Source of the DNA: Peribacillus sp. Bi96
GTDB lineage: Bacteria > Bacillota > Bacilli > Bacillales > DSM-1321
Assembly: GCF_918698115.1 (NCBI RefSeq)
Contig: NZ_CAKKLV010000001.1
Coordinates: 434,001-498,000, forward strand
DNA length: 64,000 nt
Reading direction: 5' to 3'
The notes beneath the pieces are model-generated. The model searched no databases and had not been told where the DNA came from. It saw only the letters and a list, made by a program, of their open reading frames with translations. This document shows, piece after piece, positions 27,518 to 40,334 of the stretch (its first letter is position 1; the number at the start of each line of letters is the position of its first letter). Position numbers and translations under genes: made by a program.

Positions 27518-27544
27518 CAAAAAAAACGATCCTATTGGATCGTT
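27518..27544 (-). terminator. Terminator after rpsT (minus strand)
   Basis: AACGATCC (27525-27532) / GGATCGTT (27537-27544); on the minus strand it is followed by a T run. Confidence 0.85.
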
Positions 27545-27557
27545 TATTTTTTTGTCA

Positions 27558-27824
27558 TTATGCGTTAAGAGCGTTAAGTCTTTTCGCTAAACGAGATTTT
27601 TTACGGGCTGCCGCATTTTTATGGATTAATCCTTTAGATGCAGCTTTGTCTAATTTTACAGCAGCTGTTAAAAGAGCTTCTTTAGCAGCTTCAACGTTTT
27701 CACCAGCTAATGCAACTTCAGCGTTTTTCACTGTAGTACGCATAGTTGATCTAACAGTAATGTTATGAACGCGTTTTTTGTCGTTGATTTTCACACGTTT
27801 AATAGCAGATTTAATGTTTGGCAT
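27558..27824 (-). CDS. rpsT: 30S ribosomal protein S20
   Basis: Small-subunit protein binding the 5' domain of 16S rRNA. It has 88 aa, starts MPNIKSAIKRVK and contains the conserved basic helix and the C-terminal HKNAAARKKSRLAKRLN. Start ATG 27824 follows GGAGGTGAACGG; three extra codons upstream lie on that site and are not translated. It is convergent with holA, as in B. subtilis. The promoter at 27901-27929 gives a leader with a small TCGAG/CTCGA hairpin (about 27850-27872), possibly for autoregulation. Confidence 0.97.
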   Translation of the reverse strand: MPNIKSAIKRVKINDKKRVHNITVRSTMRTTVKNAEVALAGENVEAAKEALLTAAVKLDKAASKGLIHKNAAARKKSRLAKRLNALNA

Positions 27825-27900
27825 TCCGTTCACCTCCTACAAAGAAATCGAGATTATATGAACTCGACTTTTCAAATCCATATCAAATAGCACAAGTGAT

Positions 27901-27929
27901 ATTCTATCAGACTGCTCATGAATATGCAA
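27901..27929 (-). promoter_or_regulatory. SigA-type promoter of rpsT
   Basis: On the minus strand, TTGCAT (27929-27924), 17-base spacer, TAGAAT (27906-27901). Confidence 0.65.
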
Positions 27930-28098
27930 TACTTCAGATTGAGAATCGAAAAGGAATTATAATTTCTGGAATAAATTCATCTCGTCATAATTGATTGTAC
28001 CAAAAAAATGAATAATAAAAAAGCAAAAACGACAGAATGTTTAAGAGAGACTAGTGAAATTACTAGATTAGATACAATTCAAACAGCAGGAGGGCGCT

Positions 28099-29217
28099 AT
28101 GGAAAAACATTTGGATCTTAGTAAATACGGAATTCGAACAGATTTGGCGATTGAAGCAAAGGAAATTGCCCTTGAACATAAAGGTGTTGTTGAGGAAGTG
28201 GATGTATCCCATATTGAAGGGGTCATCATTAAGGAAAAAGATGTGGATGATCTGAAGGTATCCTTAGTCGAAGTCACGGCGGAGGGGGAAAAAGAAATTG
28301 GTAAAAAACAGGGCAGTTATTTAACTATCGAAGTCCAGGGGATCCGTCAGCAGGATACGGATACGCAGCAGAGGGTAGAAAAGGTGTTTGCCGATGAACT
28401 GGCTTATTTCTTAAAACGGAATAAAATCACCAAGGAAAGCAGTTGTTTAGTTGTCGGACTGGGTAATTGGAATGTTACTCCTGATGCCCTGGGGCCTGCA
28501 GTCGTTGAGAACCTTGTAGTCACGAGGCATTTGTTCGAGTTGCAGCCGGAGTCCGTTAAGGAAGGGTATCGGCCAGTCAGTGCTATTTCTCCAGGCGTGA
28601 TGGGAATTACAGGAATTGAAACGAGTGACATCATAAAAGGTGTCATTGAGAAAAGTAACCCCGATTTCCTGATCGTCGTTGATGCTTTGGCTGCCCGTTC
28701 GATCGATCGTGTAAACTCAACGATTCAAATTACGGATACAGGCATTCATCCTGGCTCTGGTGTAGGTAATAAACGAAAGGAAATAAGTCAGGATACACTG
28801 GGAGTTCCTGTAATAGCCATTGGGATACCTACCGTCGTTGATGCTGTAGCGATTGCTAGCGATACGATTGATTATATTTTGAAGCATTTTGGCAAGGAAA
28901 TGAATGAAGGGGACAGACCATCACGTTCGTTGGCTCCCGCCGGATTCAGTTTTGGAAAGCGTACAAAGCTGACCGATGAAGATATGCCAGGGGAGAAGGA
29001 ACGCCAAACCTTCATGGGAATGATAGGTGTCCTCCCTGATGAAGAGAAGCGGAAATTGATTTATGAGGTGCTGTCACCGCTCGGTCAAAATTTAATGGTT
29101 ACACCGAAAGAAGTGGATGTTTTCATTGAGGATATGGCCAATTTGATAGCTAATGGGTTGAATGCAGCGTTGCATAACTCAATAAATCAAGAAAATACTG
29201 GCTACTACACCCGTTAA
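28099..29217 (+). CDS. gpr: Spore germination protease GPR (precursor)
   Basis: Aspartic-type protease stored as a zymogen in the spore core and activated to degrade small acid-soluble proteins at germination. The 372-aa protein begins with a propeptide of about 15 residues ending at the conserved IRTD|LA self-cleavage site. It contains [35 protein letters not shown] and [24 protein letters not shown] precedes the ATG. It is expressed in the forespore in relatives; I could not define a SigG/SigF promoter. Confidence 0.96.
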   Translation: MEKHLDLSKYGIRTDLAIEAKEIALEHKGVVEEVDVSHIEGVIIKEKDVDDLKVSLVEVTAEGEKEIGKKQGSYLTIEVQGIRQQDTDTQQRVEKVFADELAYFLKRNKITKESSCLVVGLGNWNVTPDALGPAVVENLVVTRHLFELQPESVKEGYRPVSAISPGVMGITGIETSDIIKGVIEKSNPDFLIVVDALAARSIDRVNSTIQITDTGIHPGSGVGNKRKEISQDTLGVPVIAIGIPTVVDAVAIASDTIDYILKHFGKEMNEGDRPSRSLAPAGFSFGKRTKLTDEDMPGEKERQTFMGMIGVLPDEEKRKLIYEVLSPLGQNLMVTPKEVDVFIEDMANLIANGLNAALHNSINQENTGYYTR

Positions 29218-29264
29218 ATCCTTTTTAGTGCCCAAAAATGGTGTTCTACCCTTTCTAGCAAAGT

Positions 29265-29276
29265 CATAGGTATTAA
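29265..29276 (+). promoter_or_regulatory. SigE-like -10 upstream of spoIIP
   Basis: CATAGGTATTAA, the same 12 bases found upstream of sigK (9468). spoIIP is SigE-dependent in B. subtilis. A -35 is not clear. Confidence 0.45.
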
Positions 29277-29303
29277 TAGACAAGCTGTAGAGAGGGTGGA
29301 AGG

Positions 29304-30503
29304 ATGAAAAGAAGATATTCCCCAGGGATCATAACAGCCATTCACGGATCAACAATTATAAAAACTTTTCTAGGTATTCTCGCCTTGCTTCTTTTTGTTT
29401 TTTCAGTCAGTGGGGTCATGACTTCCCTAAGACCTGAGTATCGGATATCTTCGGATTCCGTACATACTGTAGCCAACCAATTTTCAGGGAAAATGCTGTT
29501 CTCGATGCTGGCCAATGAAAACCATTATTTTTTTAATGCCCTGCCAGAAGGGAAACAAGAATCGGTGATCACGAAACAGTTGATAAAGGTATCGACCAAC
29601 ATTTCATTGGAGGACCCGCGAAGTTTACTTGGCCGGGAACTTCCTGGCTTTTCAATTTTTGATAATGAGATCCTCGTCGCTGGGGAAGGAACGAATTATA
29701 CGAATATGCCGTATGAATCGTCGCCGCCTCTAGACGTCCTGAATGAAGAAAGGGATGCATCCCTGCAAAACCTGGATGAGATTGAAGAACCGGAAAAAGG
29801 AGTGGCCAATCAGCCTAAACAAACGACCAATGGGCGGAAAGTGGTTGAGATTTATCATAGCCATAACCGGGAATCGTATCTTCCTTATTTAAAAGGTGTG
29901 ACCAATCCGGACCTTGCCTACCACTCTAAGATCAATATTACGAAACTCGGGGAACGGATGGTGGAAGATCTAGCTGATAAGGGGATTGGTTCCTCGCTCG
30001 ATAGAACGGATATCATGGGTAGTCTGAATAATAAAGGATTGAATTATACTAAATCCTATCAAGAATCCCGAAAATCCGTGCAGACTGCAATGGCCAATAA
30101 TAAAGATTTGGAATATCTCATTGATATCCATCGCGATTCAAAACGGAAAAAAAATACGACCATTACAATCAATGGTAAAGAGTATGCCAAGATCGCCTTC
30201 GTGATCGGTGGCAATAACCCGAACTTTGAAAAAAATGCCGCGCTTGCCAATAAGCTTCATAAAGCATTGGAAAAAAAATACCCAGGTATTTCACGCGGTG
30301 TTATGAAACAGGGCGGATCTAGCCATAATGGTATATATAATCAAGATTTATCAGGCAATGCCATGCTCATTGAAATTGGCGGAGTCGATAATACTTTCGA
30401 AGAAATGTACTTGACAGTCGATGCCTTTTCCGATGTTTTCAGTGAATTCTATTGGGATGCCAAGGCGGTGGATAAAACGACTGGGGAATCGGAAGCGAAG
30501 TAA
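29304..30503 (+). CDS. spoIIP: Stage II sporulation protein P
   Basis: Peptidoglycan amidase and endopeptidase that, with SpoIID and SpoIIM, drives engulfment of the forespore. The 399-aa protein has an N-terminal membrane helix (about 18-38), a linker, and the catalytic domain with EIYHSHNRESY, YLIDIHRDS and the C-terminal AMLIEIGGVDNT, which supply zinc and catalytic residues. Ribosome site AGAGGGTGG. It follows gpr by 86 bp and is followed by yqxA, as in B. subtilis. Confidence 0.95.
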   Translation: MKRRYSPGIITAIHGSTIIKTFLGILALLLFVFSVSGVMTSLRPEYRISSDSVHTVANQFSGKMLFSMLANENHYFFNALPEGKQESVITKQLIKVSTNISLEDPRSLLGRELPGFSIFDNEILVAGEGTNYTNMPYESSPPLDVLNEERDASLQNLDEIEEPEKGVANQPKQTTNGRKVVEIYHSHNRESYLPYLKGVTNPDLAYHSKINITKLGERMVEDLADKGIGSSLDRTDIMGSLNNKGLNYTKSYQESRKSVQTAMANNKDLEYLIDIHRDSKRKKNTTITINGKEYAKIAFVIGGNNPNFEKNAALANKLHKALEKKYPGISRGVMKQGGSSHNGIYNQDLSGNAMLIEIGGVDNTFEEMYLTVDAFSDVFSEFYWDAKAVDKTTGESEAK

Positions 30504-30523
30504 TTTGAAAGGAGTTCTCGATC

Positions 30524-30847
30524 ATGGTTCGATTTTGGTTGAAATGTACAGGGATTGTGCTCGTGTTATTTTTAGGTGTTCTAATTGGGATGCAGCAGGC
30601 GAACGATGGGATGAAAAAAATGAAGGGGTATGAAGATCCCTCCTTGAATAGTGCATTCATTATCAACCAATCGGACCAAGGGGAGATGGAAGCGGATATT
30701 CTTGGCCAAAAAGTAACGAGTCATGATTTGGAGACGAAAAAAGAAAAGCTTGAAGAAATGAAGGCCTTCAACTTTTTCTCATCGATCGGCAAAACGCTTG
30801 GTGATACCATATCAGGAGCCTTTCAAGCACTTATAGATATGATCTAG
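30524..30847 (+). CDS. yqxA: YqxA family protein (DUF3679)
   Basis: A 107-aa protein with one N-terminal membrane helix (about 6-24) containing [13 protein letters not shown] and a polar tail. It is conserved downstream of spoIIP; function unknown. Likely co-transcribed with spoIIP (gap 20 bp, GAAAGGAG upstream). Confidence 0.88.
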   Translation: MVRFWLKCTGIVLVLFLGVLIGMQQANDGMKKMKGYEDPSLNSAFIINQSDQGEMEADILGQKVTSHDLETKKEKLEEMKAFNFFSSIGKTLGDTISGAFQALIDMI

Positions 30848-30863
30848 TTGAGTGGGCTCTATC

Positions 30864-30900
30864 AAAAGGTTGCATCCGAATCCGGCATGCAGCCTTTTTT
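30864..30900 (+). terminator. Terminator after yqxA
   Basis: AAAGGTTGCAT (30865-30875) / ATGCAGCCTTT (30887-30897), with mismatches, and six T. Confidence 0.7.
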
Positions 30901-30942
30901 GATGCTTTACCTTACAATGATGCTTCTTTTGTAACTATTCTG

Positions 30943-30971
30943 TTGAATCTTGCATTTTCTATTGATATAAT
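30943..30971 (+). promoter_or_regulatory. SigA-type promoter of lepA
   Basis: TTGAAT (30943-30948), 17-base spacer, TATAAT (30966-30971). Confidence 0.75.
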
Positions 30972-31011
30972 GAAAAATAGTGTATTGTGTCGACTAGTGG
31001 GAGTGAACGTC

Positions 31012-32847
31012 ATGAATAGAGAAGAAAAATTAAAAAGACAATCAAAGATTCGTAACTTTTCCATCATCGCTCATATTGATCATGGTAAATCAACATTGGC
31101 GGATCGTATCATTGAAAAAACGAACGCCATGACTCAGCGTGAAATGAAGAGTCAACTGTTGGATTCCATGGATTTAGAGCGTGAGCGTGGAATTACGATT
31201 AAATTGAATGCCATTCAATTGAAATATAATGCGAAAGATGGCGAAGAATATATTTTCCATCTTATTGATACACCGGGACATGTCGATTTTACTTATGAGG
31301 TTTCAAGAAGCCTTGCGGCGTGTGAAGGTGCTGTCCTTGTTGTCGATGCGGCACAAGGCATTGAGGCCCAAACGCTTGCAAACGTTTATTTGGCATTGGA
31401 CAACAACCTGGAAATCATTCCTGTCATCAATAAAATTGACTTGCCGAGTGCCGATCCGGAACGAGTACGTGGAGAAATCGAGGAAGTAATCGGATTGGAT
31501 GCTTCTGATGCAGTTTTGGCTTCGGCTAAGGCGGGAATCGGAATCGAGGAGATTTTGGAGCAGGTCGTAGAATTAGTGCCGGCACCGCAGGGAGACCCTG
31601 ATGCCCCATTCAAGGCACTTATTTTCGATTCGCTGTTTGATGCATATCGTGGTGTGGTTGCCTATATCCGTGTTGTTGAAGGTTCCATTAAAGTGGGCGA
31701 CAAAATCAAAATGATGTCCACTGGCAAGGAATTTGATGTAACCGAATTGGGTGTCTTCAATCCAAAAACCCAACAGTTGGATGAACTGAACGTCGGTGAT
31801 GTAGGTTTCCTTACTGCAGCCATTAAAAACGTCAGTGACACGACTGTTGGTGATACGATCACAGGTGCCGTGAATAGTGCGGTAGAACCGTTGCCGGGTT
31901 ACCGGAAGATGAATCCGATGGTATATTGCGGTTTATATCCAATTGACGCATCGAAATTCAATGATCTACGGGATGCTTTGGAGAAATTGGAATTGAACGA
32001 TTCGGCGCTACAGTTTGAAGCGGAATCATCCCAAGCATTGGGCTTCGGTTTCCGTTGCGGCTTCCTTGGACTCCTTCATATGGAAATAATCCAGGAACGG
32101 ATTGAACGCGAATTCAAGATTGATCTGATTACAACAGCCCCGAGTGTTATTTATGATGTTATCCAGACTGACGGAACGGTCCTGAAAGTGGATAACCCGT
32201 CTAATATGCCTGATGCTCAAAAGATAGAACGAGTTGAGGAGCCATATGTAAAAGCAACGATGATGGCACCGACGGAGTTCGTCGGAACGATCATGGAAAT
32301 CTGTCAAAATAAACGCGGTAACTTCATTGATATGGAATATATCGATGAGACTCGTGTAAGCATTCATTATGAAATACCATTATCCGAAATCGTGTATGAT
32401 TTCTTCGATCAACTGAAATCTAATACAAGAGGCTATGCTTCATTTGACTATGAGTTAATCGGTTACCAGCCGTCCAAGCTTGTGAAGATGGATATCTTGC
32501 TGAATGCTGAAACTGTCGATGCCTTAAGTTTCATCGTTCATAAGGATTTCGCCTATGAACGAGGTAAAGTCATCGTTGAAAAATTGAAGAAATTGATTCC
32601 AAGACAACAATTTGAAGTGCCGATCCAAGCAGCTATCGGGCAAAAAATCGTGGCCCGTTCTTCGATTAGTGCAATGCGCAAAAACGTATTGGCTAAATGT
32701 TACGGCGGCGATATATCCCGTAAACGTAAGTTGCTCGAAAAACAGAAAGAAGGTAAAAAGCGGATGAAACAGGTAGGTTCCGTTGAAGTGCCGCAAGAAG
32801 CTTTCATGGCTGTTTTGAAAATGGATGATACGACACCAAAAAAATAA
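31012..32847 (+). CDS. lepA: Elongation factor 4 (LepA), translational GTPase
   Basis: Ribosome-dependent GTPase; back-translocation and a role in 30S biogenesis have been proposed. The 611-aa protein has G1 AHIDHGKST (about 19-27), DTPGHVD (G3), NKIDLP (G4), a domain II, and the LepA-specific C-terminal domain ending [22 protein letters not shown] start at ATG 31012, after GGGAGTG; the open frame from 30943 overlaps the promoter itself. Followed by a terminator. Confidence 0.97.
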   Translation: MNREEKLKRQSKIRNFSIIAHIDHGKSTLADRIIEKTNAMTQREMKSQLLDSMDLERERGITIKLNAIQLKYNAKDGEEYIFHLIDTPGHVDFTYEVSRSLAACEGAVLVVDAAQGIEAQTLANVYLALDNNLEIIPVINKIDLPSADPERVRGEIEEVIGLDASDAVLASAKAGIGIEEILEQVVELVPAPQGDPDAPFKALIFDSLFDAYRGVVAYIRVVEGSIKVGDKIKMMSTGKEFDVTELGVFNPKTQQLDELNVGDVGFLTAAIKNVSDTTVGDTITGAVNSAVEPLPGYRKMNPMVYCGLYPIDASKFNDLRDALEKLELNDSALQFEAESSQALGFGFRCGFLGLLHMEIIQERIEREFKIDLITTAPSVIYDVIQTDGTVLKVDNPSNMPDAQKIERVEEPYVKATMMAPTEFVGTIMEICQNKRGNFIDMEYIDETRVSIHYEIPLSEIVYDFFDQLKSNTRGYASFDYELIGYQPSKLVKMDILLNAETVDALSFIVHKDFAYERGKVIVEKLKKLIPRQQFEVPIQAAIGQKIVARSSISAMRKNVLAKCYGGDISRKRKLLEKQKEGKKRMKQVGSVEVPQEAFMAVLKMDDTTPKK

Positions 32848-32870
32848 TGAAAATAAACGATAGAAAGAAA

Positions 32871-32902
32871 AAAGAGGGTAGAGGAAATCTAGCCTCTTTT
32901 TC
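32871..32902 (+). terminator. Terminator after lepA
   Basis: AAAGAGGGTAGA (32871-32882) / TCTAGCCTCTTT (32888-32899), one mismatch, then T's. Confidence 0.8.
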
Positions 32903-32935
32903 TATCGACTCATACGATTAAAGGTTGTGAACACA

Positions 32936-34087
32936 ATGATTAAAAGCGCCTACCTCCATATACCATTTTGTGAACATATCTGTCACTATTGTGATTTTAA
33001 TAAAGTGTTTTTACAGGGACAGCCGGTCGACGAATATTTACAGATGATGAAAAGAGAAATGGTGATGCAGCTTTCCAAGTACCCGACAACAGGATTGGAC
33101 ACGGTTTTCGTCGGTGGAGGGACACCGACCTCTTTGGATGAAAAGCAGCTGGCATTCTTATGTGAAGCAATAAATGAAACGCTCCCATTTGATCCGAAAA
33201 AAGCTGAATATACTTTCGAAGCCAATCCAGGAGATCTTTCGAAAGAAAAACTCGAGATCCTTTATCGTTCAGGTGTCAACAGACTTAGCTTTGGAGTGCA
33301 AAGCTTCAATGATGAATTATTGAAACGAATTGGTCGGACTCACCGGGCTTCTGAGGTATATGAAACGATTCATTTGGCTCAAGAGGTGGGCTTTACGAAT
33401 ATCAGCATCGATTTGATTTACGGGCTGCCGGGGCAAACGATGGAAGATTTCAAGGACACGCTAGATAAAGCCATCGCCCTTCAATTGCCGCACTATTCCA
33501 GTTACTCATTGATTGTTGAGCCGAAGACGGTTTTTTATAATCAAATGCGAAGAGGTAAATTAAATCTGCCGCCTCTGGAGCTCGAGGCTTCAATGTATGA
33601 GCGGCTGATGGAAGAGATGGAGAAGCATGGTAATCACCAATATGAAATCAGTAATTTTGCCCGGGCAGGGTTTGAAAGCCGGCACAATCTGACATATTGG
33701 GATAATGTGGAGTATTATGGGATTGGTGCCGGAGCTCATGGCTATACTGGTGGAAAAAGAGTGGCCAATCATGGACCGGTGAAGAAATATATCGCACCAT
33801 TGATGGAAAACCAGCTGCCGGTATTGGAGGAACATCCAGTTCCGCTTCATGAACAAATGGAAGAGGAGATGTTTTTGGGACTCCGGAAAACAGAAGGAGT
33901 TTCATTGGAGAACTTCAAGAATAAATTTTTTGTTGAAATGACGGAGATTTTCAGGAAACCGCTCGAAGAAGAATCTGCAAAAGGTCTGCTATTGATTGAA
34001 GGTGGGTTCGTACGCTTGACCGAGCAGGGGAAACTGCTTGGGAATGAGGTGTTCCAATCGTTTTTAGGCGTTATTGAATCAGAATAA
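32936..34087 (+). CDS. hemW: Radical SAM haem chaperone HemW
   Basis: Radical SAM protein of the HemN-like group, thought to bind and insert haem rather than act as coproporphyrinogen dehydrogenase. The 383-aa protein has the iron-sulfur motif C12-x3-C16-x2-C19 with the HemW-type CDFN (HemN has an extra Cys). GGGTPTSL and NRLSFGVQSF are also present. I prefer ATG 32936 (AAAGG upstream) to the GTG at 32927. Confidence 0.92.
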   Translation: MIKSAYLHIPFCEHICHYCDFNKVFLQGQPVDEYLQMMKREMVMQLSKYPTTGLDTVFVGGGTPTSLDEKQLAFLCEAINETLPFDPKKAEYTFEANPGDLSKEKLEILYRSGVNRLSFGVQSFNDELLKRIGRTHRASEVYETIHLAQEVGFTNISIDLIYGLPGQTMEDFKDTLDKAIALQLPHYSSYSLIVEPKTVFYNQMRRGKLNLPPLELEASMYERLMEEMEKHGNHQYEISNFARAGFESRHNLTYWDNVEYYGIGAGAHGYTGGKRVANHGPVKKYIAPLMENQLPVLEEHPVPLHEQMEEEMFLGLRKTEGVSLENFKNKFFVEMTEIFRKPLEEESAKGLLLIEGGFVRLTEQGKLLGNEVFQSFLGVIESE

Positions 34088-34130
34088 GAAAATCTCTTGT
34101 TATTTAACGATGAATTAGCGGTTTTCATTG

Positions 34131-34159
34131 TTGACATCATAAGCTTCATTTGATAATTT
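34131..34159 (+). promoter_or_regulatory. SigA-type promoter of the hrcA operon
   Basis: TTGACA (34131-34136), 17-base spacer, TAATTT (34154-34159); GATAAT at 34152 is an alternative -10. The CIRCE operator lies just downstream. Confidence 0.7.
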
Positions 34160-34168
34160 ATTAGTATA

Positions 34169-34195
34169 TTAGCACTCGGAGAGATAGAGTGCTAA
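34169..34195 (+). promoter_or_regulatory. CIRCE operator
   Basis: Perfect TTAGCACTC-N9-GAGTGCTAA. This is the binding site for HrcA, which represses the operon until heat stress titrates it with GroE. Confidence 0.98.
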
Positions 34196-34210
34196 CAGAG
34201 GTGATCATAC

Positions 34211-35239
34211 ATGCTAACTGATCGTCAATTATTGATTCTGCAAGTGATAATCGAGGATTTTATCCATTCTGCCCAGCCAGTCGGGTCACGAAGCTTGTCG
34301 AAGAAAGATGAAATTACGTTCAGCTCTGCCACAATCCGCAATGAAATGTCCGATCTGGAAGAAATGGGCTTTTTAGAAAAAACCCATACATCTTCCGGTA
34401 GAATTCCTTCTGAAAAAGGGTATAGATATTATGTGGATCATTTACTTTCTCCTCAAGCTCCGAAAAAGAATGAAATGAAGTTATTAAAATCCGTTTTTGT
34501 GGAACGAATTTATGAATTGGAAAAAATCGTTCAGAAGTCAGCGAAAATCCTTTCGGAACTGACAAATTATACGGCGATTGTACTAGGGCCAAAAGTGAAT
34601 GAACATAAGCTGAAAAAGATTCAGATCATTCCGTTGAGTCCTGAAACGGCTATCGCCATTATTATTACTGATACAGGTCATGTAGAAAATCGAATGATTT
34701 CCTTACCTCCTTCGTTTGATATAAACGAAATCGAAAAGATGGTGAACATATTAAATGCCCGATTGGTCGATGTTCCGCTTATAGATCTAAAGGATAAGAT
34801 TTATAAGGAAGTGGCTGTTCTTTTGAGCCGCCACATTCATAACTATGGATCGATGGTATCGGTCCTGGCGGAGACGCTGACTGATACTAAGCCCGAAAAA
34901 ATCTTTTTCGGCGGGAAAACGAATATGCTGAGGCAGCCGGAGTTCCATGATATTGCTAAAGTGAGCACACTGTTATCAATGATTGAGCAGGAACAAGGGT
35001 TTTATGAACTCATTACCCAAAATCCTTCTGGCATCCACGTCAAGATTGGTCGTGAAAATCAAAATACAGTGCTCGATGACTGCAGCTTGATTACCGCAAC
35101 CTACTCAATCGGACAGGAGCAAGTGGGCACATTGGCCATCTTGGGTCCTACGAGAATGGAATATTCGAGAGTGATCAGTTTGCTTTCGTTTTTCTCGAAA
35201 GATTTAACGGCCCTGATGACAAAACTGTATCAAAAATAG
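34211..35239 (+). CDS. hrcA: Heat-inducible transcription repressor HrcA
   Basis: Represses class I heat-shock genes by binding CIRCE; folding by GroESL keeps it active. The 342-aa protein has an N-terminal winged helix (about 1-75, with [11 protein letters not shown] and SSATIRNEM), a GAF-like domain and a dimerisation domain. AGAGGTGAT precedes the ATG. First gene of hrcA-grpE-dnaK-dnaJ-prmA-rsmE-mtaB and autoregulated through the CIRCE 16 bp upstream. Confidence 0.97.
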   Translation: MLTDRQLLILQVIIEDFIHSAQPVGSRSLSKKDEITFSSATIRNEMSDLEEMGFLEKTHTSSGRIPSEKGYRYYVDHLLSPQAPKKNEMKLLKSVFVERIYELEKIVQKSAKILSELTNYTAIVLGPKVNEHKLKKIQIIPLSPETAIAIIITDTGHVENRMISLPPSFDINEIEKMVNILNARLVDVPLIDLKDKIYKEVAVLLSRHIHNYGSMVSVLAETLTDTKPEKIFFGGKTNMLRQPEFHDIAKVSTLLSMIEQEQGFYELITQNPSGIHVKIGRENQNTVLDDCSLITATYSIGQEQVGTLAILGPTRMEYSRVISLLSFFSKDLTALMTKLYQK

Positions 35240-35337
35240 GAGCAAAGGTAATATTGTTAAGGTGGCGGAGTGCAGATTCCGCAGCCTGGCATATTACTTT
35301 AGCATAAATTGTATAACCCTTTTAGGGAGGTGAGATT

Positions 35338-35922
35338 GTGACAGAAAATAAAAACGAAGAACAAACATTGGAAAATGAAACAATCGAGGAAAGCGCTGCA
35401 GAAGCAGTTTTCGCTGAAGCGGAACAAAACCAGGAGGAAACTCCGGTTGAAAAAGATGAACTTCAATTGGCTCATGATAAGATTGTTGAGCTTCAGGCAA
35501 AAATCGAAGAAATGGATAACCGTTATCTTCGTCTGCAGGCCGATTTTGATAATTCAAGACGCCGTGCCAAGCTTGATATGGAGGCGGCTCAAAAATATAG
35601 AGTTCAAAGTATTGCGATTGATTTAGTGGAGGCTCTTGATAATTTTGAAAGAGCTACAAAAATCGAAGCGGAAAATGAACAGACAAAATCCCTGCTATCC
35701 GGCATGGAAATGGTCTACAAAGCGATTATAGATGCATTGACTAAAGAAGGCATCGAGCCGATCAGTTCGGTTGGTGAAGAGTTCGATCCGCGTTTGCATC
35801 AAGCGGTCATGCAAGTTCAAGATGAAAACTTCGGTTCTAACATCATCGTCGAGGAATTCCAAAAAGGATACCTTCTTAAAGACCGAGTCATTCGACCTGC
35901 AATGGTAAAAGTGAACGAATAA
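35338..35922 (+). CDS. grpE: Nucleotide exchange factor GrpE
   Basis: Stimulates ADP release from DnaK. The 194-aa protein has an acidic disordered N-terminus (about 1-45), a long coiled coil with [19 protein letters not shown], and the C-terminal beta domain ([14 protein letters not shown]). Start is GTG 35338 after GGGAGGTGAG. The 98-bp gap from hrcA holds only a weak hairpin. Confidence 0.96.
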   Translation: MTENKNEEQTLENETIEESAAEAVFAEAEQNQEETPVEKDELQLAHDKIVELQAKIEEMDNRYLRLQADFDNSRRRAKLDMEAAQKYRVQSIAIDLVEALDNFERATKIEAENEQTKSLLSGMEMVYKAIIDALTKEGIEPISSVGEEFDPRLHQAVMQVQDENFGSNIIVEEFQKGYLLKDRVIRPAMVKVNE

Positions 35923-35941
35923 AGATTTTACATATAAATAA

Positions 35942-37795
<1,854 letters not shown>

Positions 37796-37856
37796 AAAGT
37801 GACCCAAGTGGGACACTGATATATTGGGCAGTGAATTTCTGCCTGCCATTACAGAA

Positions 37857-37894
37857 AAGTCAAAGTCAGGTTATCTTGACTTTGGCTTTTTTTT
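37857..37894 (+). terminator. Terminator between dnaK and dnaJ
   Basis: AAGTCAAAGTCA (37857-37868) / TGACTTTGGCTT (37877-37888), one G-T pair, T run to 37894. It would lower dnaJ expression relative to dnaK. No gene is seen in 37796-38101. Confidence 0.8.
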
Positions 37895-38101
37895 ACAATG
37901 GATGGAATCATTGTCAGGAAGTGTCGACATCAACAGTTGCTGATGGGGAAAGGATTCCTGAGAAAAAAGTGTACAAAATGATGTTGGCAGGATCAGATAC
38001 AAAAAAGTGTTCAGGCCGTTTGTGCTTTTCTAGTTGATTATTATCTTCGTTCAGTGATAATATTACCTTTATGTGAAACGAATCGGGAGTGGATTTTAGA
38101 T

Positions 38102-39217
38102 ATGAGTAAACGCGATTATTATGAGGTGTTAGGCCTTTCGAAGAGTGCTTCGAAGGATGAAATCAAAAAAGCGTATCGAAAGCTCTCCAAACAATATCAC
38201 CCTGATATTAATAAAGCGGACGATGCTGCGGATAAATTCAAGGAAATTAAGGAAGCTTACGAAGTATTGAGTGACGAACAGAAAAAGGCCCATTATGACC
38301 AATTCGGACATACAGATCCAAATCAGGGCTTTGGCGGTCAGGACTTTGGTGGTTTTGGCGGCTTTGAAGATATTTTCAGCAGCTTCTTTGGAGGCGGCGG
38401 GCGCAGGAGAGATCCTAATGCACCTCGTCAAGGGGCAGATTTACAGTATACGATGACGCTTTCTTTTGAAGAGGCAGCATTTGGAAAAGATACTGAAATC
38501 GAAATTCCGCGTGAAGAGAATTGTGATACATGTAAAGGATCTGGCGCTAAACCAGGTACAAAAGTGGAAAACTGTTCCCATTGTCATGGAACCGGTCAAT
38601 TGAATGTTGAACAAAACACAGCGTTCGGAAGGATTGTGAACCGGAGAGCATGTCATCATTGCCAAGGAACAGGAAAAATCATTCCTAGTAAATGTTCAAC
38701 ATGCGGCGGTGACGGGAAAGTACAAAAACGTAAAAAGATCCAAGTCAAGGTGCCAGCCGGAATTGATGATGGTCAGCAATTGCGTGTAACTGGCCAAGGT
38801 GAGCCAGGAATCAATGGCGGACCAGCTGGAGACCTGTATGTAGTCTTCCATGTGCGTAGCCATGAGTTCTTTGAACGTGATGGCGATGATATTTATTGTG
38901 AAATGCCAGTTACTTATGCTCAAGCGGCATTAGGGGACGAAATCGAAGTACCGACGCTGCATGGAAAAGTGAAGCTGAAAATTCCTGCTGGTACACAAAC
39001 TAGCACTCGTTTCCGTTTAAAAGGAAAAGGTGTTCCGAATGTTAGAGGATATGGCCAAGGAGATCAGCATGTCGTCGTGTTAGTGGTCACACCTAAAAAA
39101 TTAACGGATAAACAAAAGGAACTGCTTCGTGAGTTCAGCGATATAAGCGGACAAGATATAGATGAACAAGATGATGGCTTTTTCTCAAAAGTAAAGCGTG
39201 CTTTTAAAGATAGGTGA
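38102..39217 (+). CDS. dnaJ: Chaperone protein DnaJ
   Basis: Hsp40 co-chaperone that delivers substrates to DnaK and stimulates its ATPase. The 371-aa protein has the J domain with HPD (YHPDINKA, about 32-39), a Gly/Phe-rich region, four CxxCxGxG zinc repeats ([32 protein letters not shown]) and the C-terminal substrate domains. Start ATG 38102 follows GGGAGTGG. Confidence 0.97.
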   Translation: MSKRDYYEVLGLSKSASKDEIKKAYRKLSKQYHPDINKADDAADKFKEIKEAYEVLSDEQKKAHYDQFGHTDPNQGFGGQDFGGFGGFEDIFSSFFGGGGRRRDPNAPRQGADLQYTMTLSFEEAAFGKDTEIEIPREENCDTCKGSGAKPGTKVENCSHCHGTGQLNVEQNTAFGRIVNRRACHHCQGTGKIIPSKCSTCGGDGKVQKRKKIQVKVPAGIDDGQQLRVTGQGEPGINGGPAGDLYVVFHVRSHEFFERDGDDIYCEMPVTYAQAALGDEIEVPTLHGKVKLKIPAGTQTSTRFRLKGKGVPNVRGYGQGDQHVVVLVVTPKKLTDKQKELLREFSDISGQDIDEQDDGFFSKVKRAFKDR

Positions 39218-39253
39218 ATAAAAGTAAAAGAACAAATTGGGAGTTGGTAGATT

Positions 39254-40195
39254 ATGAAGTGGTCTGAATTTGCAATCCAAACAACGAATGAAGCGGTTGA
39301 ACCTGTTTCGAATATTCTTCATGAGGCAGGTGCCAGCGGTGTTGTCATTGAGGATCCTCTAGAATTAGTCAAGGAACGCGAAAATGTTTTTGGCGAAATC
39401 TACCACTTGAACCCAGATGATTATCCGGATGAAGGTGTATTGATTAAGGCATATTTGCCAGTTAACAGCTTCCTTGGTGAAACGGTTGATGCCATTAAGG
39501 AATCAATCAATAATCTCCTTCTTTTCGATATAGACCTTGGGAAGAATGTTGTTTCAATTAGTGAAGTGAATGAAGAAGAGTGGGCGACCGCTTGGAAAAA
39601 ATATTATAATCCTGTCAAGATTTCCGAGCGTTTCACCATCGTGCCAACATGGGAAGATTACACTCCAGTTAGCAGTGACGAATTGATCATTGAACTTGAT
39701 CCCGGCATGGCCTTTGGAACGGGTACACATCCGACAACCGTCATGTGCATCCAAGCGCTGGAACGTACAGTACGCTCTGGGGATTTAGTTGTTGATGTAG
39801 GAACGGGTTCAGGCGTTCTAAGCATTGCGGCTGCATTATTGGACGCAAAAAAAATCCAGTCCCTTGATTTGGATGAAGTGGCTGTACAGTCAGCTATACA
39901 GAATGTAGAGCTTAATAATGTGCAGGATAGAGTGACCGTTTCACAAGGCAACTTGTTGGATGGTGTGAATGAACAAGCGGATGTCGTCGTGGCGAATATT
40001 CTTGCCGAAGTCATCATGCGTTTTACGGATGATGTGGCGAAGGTGGTTAAACCTGGCGGATATTTTATAGCTTCTGGGATCATTCAACCAAAGAAACAAG
40101 ATGTGAAGGATGCGATTATAGCATCTGGCTTCACTGTTGAGGAAACGATCTTGATGGAAGATTGGGTAGCAATAATCGCGAAAAGAAATGATTAA
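39254..40195 (+). CDS. prmA: Ribosomal protein L11 methyltransferase
   Basis: SAM-dependent methyltransferase that trimethylates ribosomal protein L11. The 313-aa protein has [14 protein letters not shown], motif [16 protein letters not shown] (about 178-192), and the VVANILAEV segment typical of PrmA. GGGAGTTGG precedes the ATG. It is in the dnaJ transcription unit. Confidence 0.95.
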   Translation: MKWSEFAIQTTNEAVEPVSNILHEAGASGVVIEDPLELVKERENVFGEIYHLNPDDYPDEGVLIKAYLPVNSFLGETVDAIKESINNLLLFDIDLGKNVVSISEVNEEEWATAWKKYYNPVKISERFTIVPTWEDYTPVSSDELIIELDPGMAFGTGTHPTTVMCIQALERTVRSGDLVVDVGTGSGVLSIAAALLDAKKIQSLDLDEVAVQSAIQNVELNNVQDRVTVSQGNLLDGVNEQADVVVANILAEVIMRFTDDVAKVVKPGGYFIASGIIQPKKQDVKDAIIASGFTVEETILMEDWVAIIAKRND

Positions 40196-40204
40196 ATGAA
40201 AAAA

Positions 40205-40250
40205 GTTACTCTGGTTATCGGGTCTTTTGATAGTCAGGGTACCTTTTTTT
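40205..40250 (+). terminator. Probable terminator between prmA and rsmE
   Basis: GTTACTCTGGTTATC (40205-40219) can pair with GATAGTCAGGGTACC (40229-40243) through Watson-Crick and several G-T pairs, with one mismatch; seven T follow. Confidence 0.65.
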
Positions 40251-40334
40251 AGCTTGAATCTTTGCACGGCTTGCACTCGGGAAACCGGACTGTTAGCCTG
40301 TAAGTTTTTTAGACTAGACGAAGTAGGTGGCAGT

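Noticed and set aside
30943-31011. N-terminal extension of LepA
   Set aside because: It would start within the -35 box of the lepA promoter; ATG 31012 has a proper ribosome site and matches the family.
34086-34210. Additional regulatory sites such as a CtsR box in the hrcA leader
   Set aside because: Only the CIRCE operator and a SigA-type promoter are visible; I saw no convincing CtsR heptad repeats.
37831-38037. 68-aa ORF between dnaK and dnaJ
   Set aside because: It spans the dnaK terminator, has no ribosome site, and resembles no known protein.
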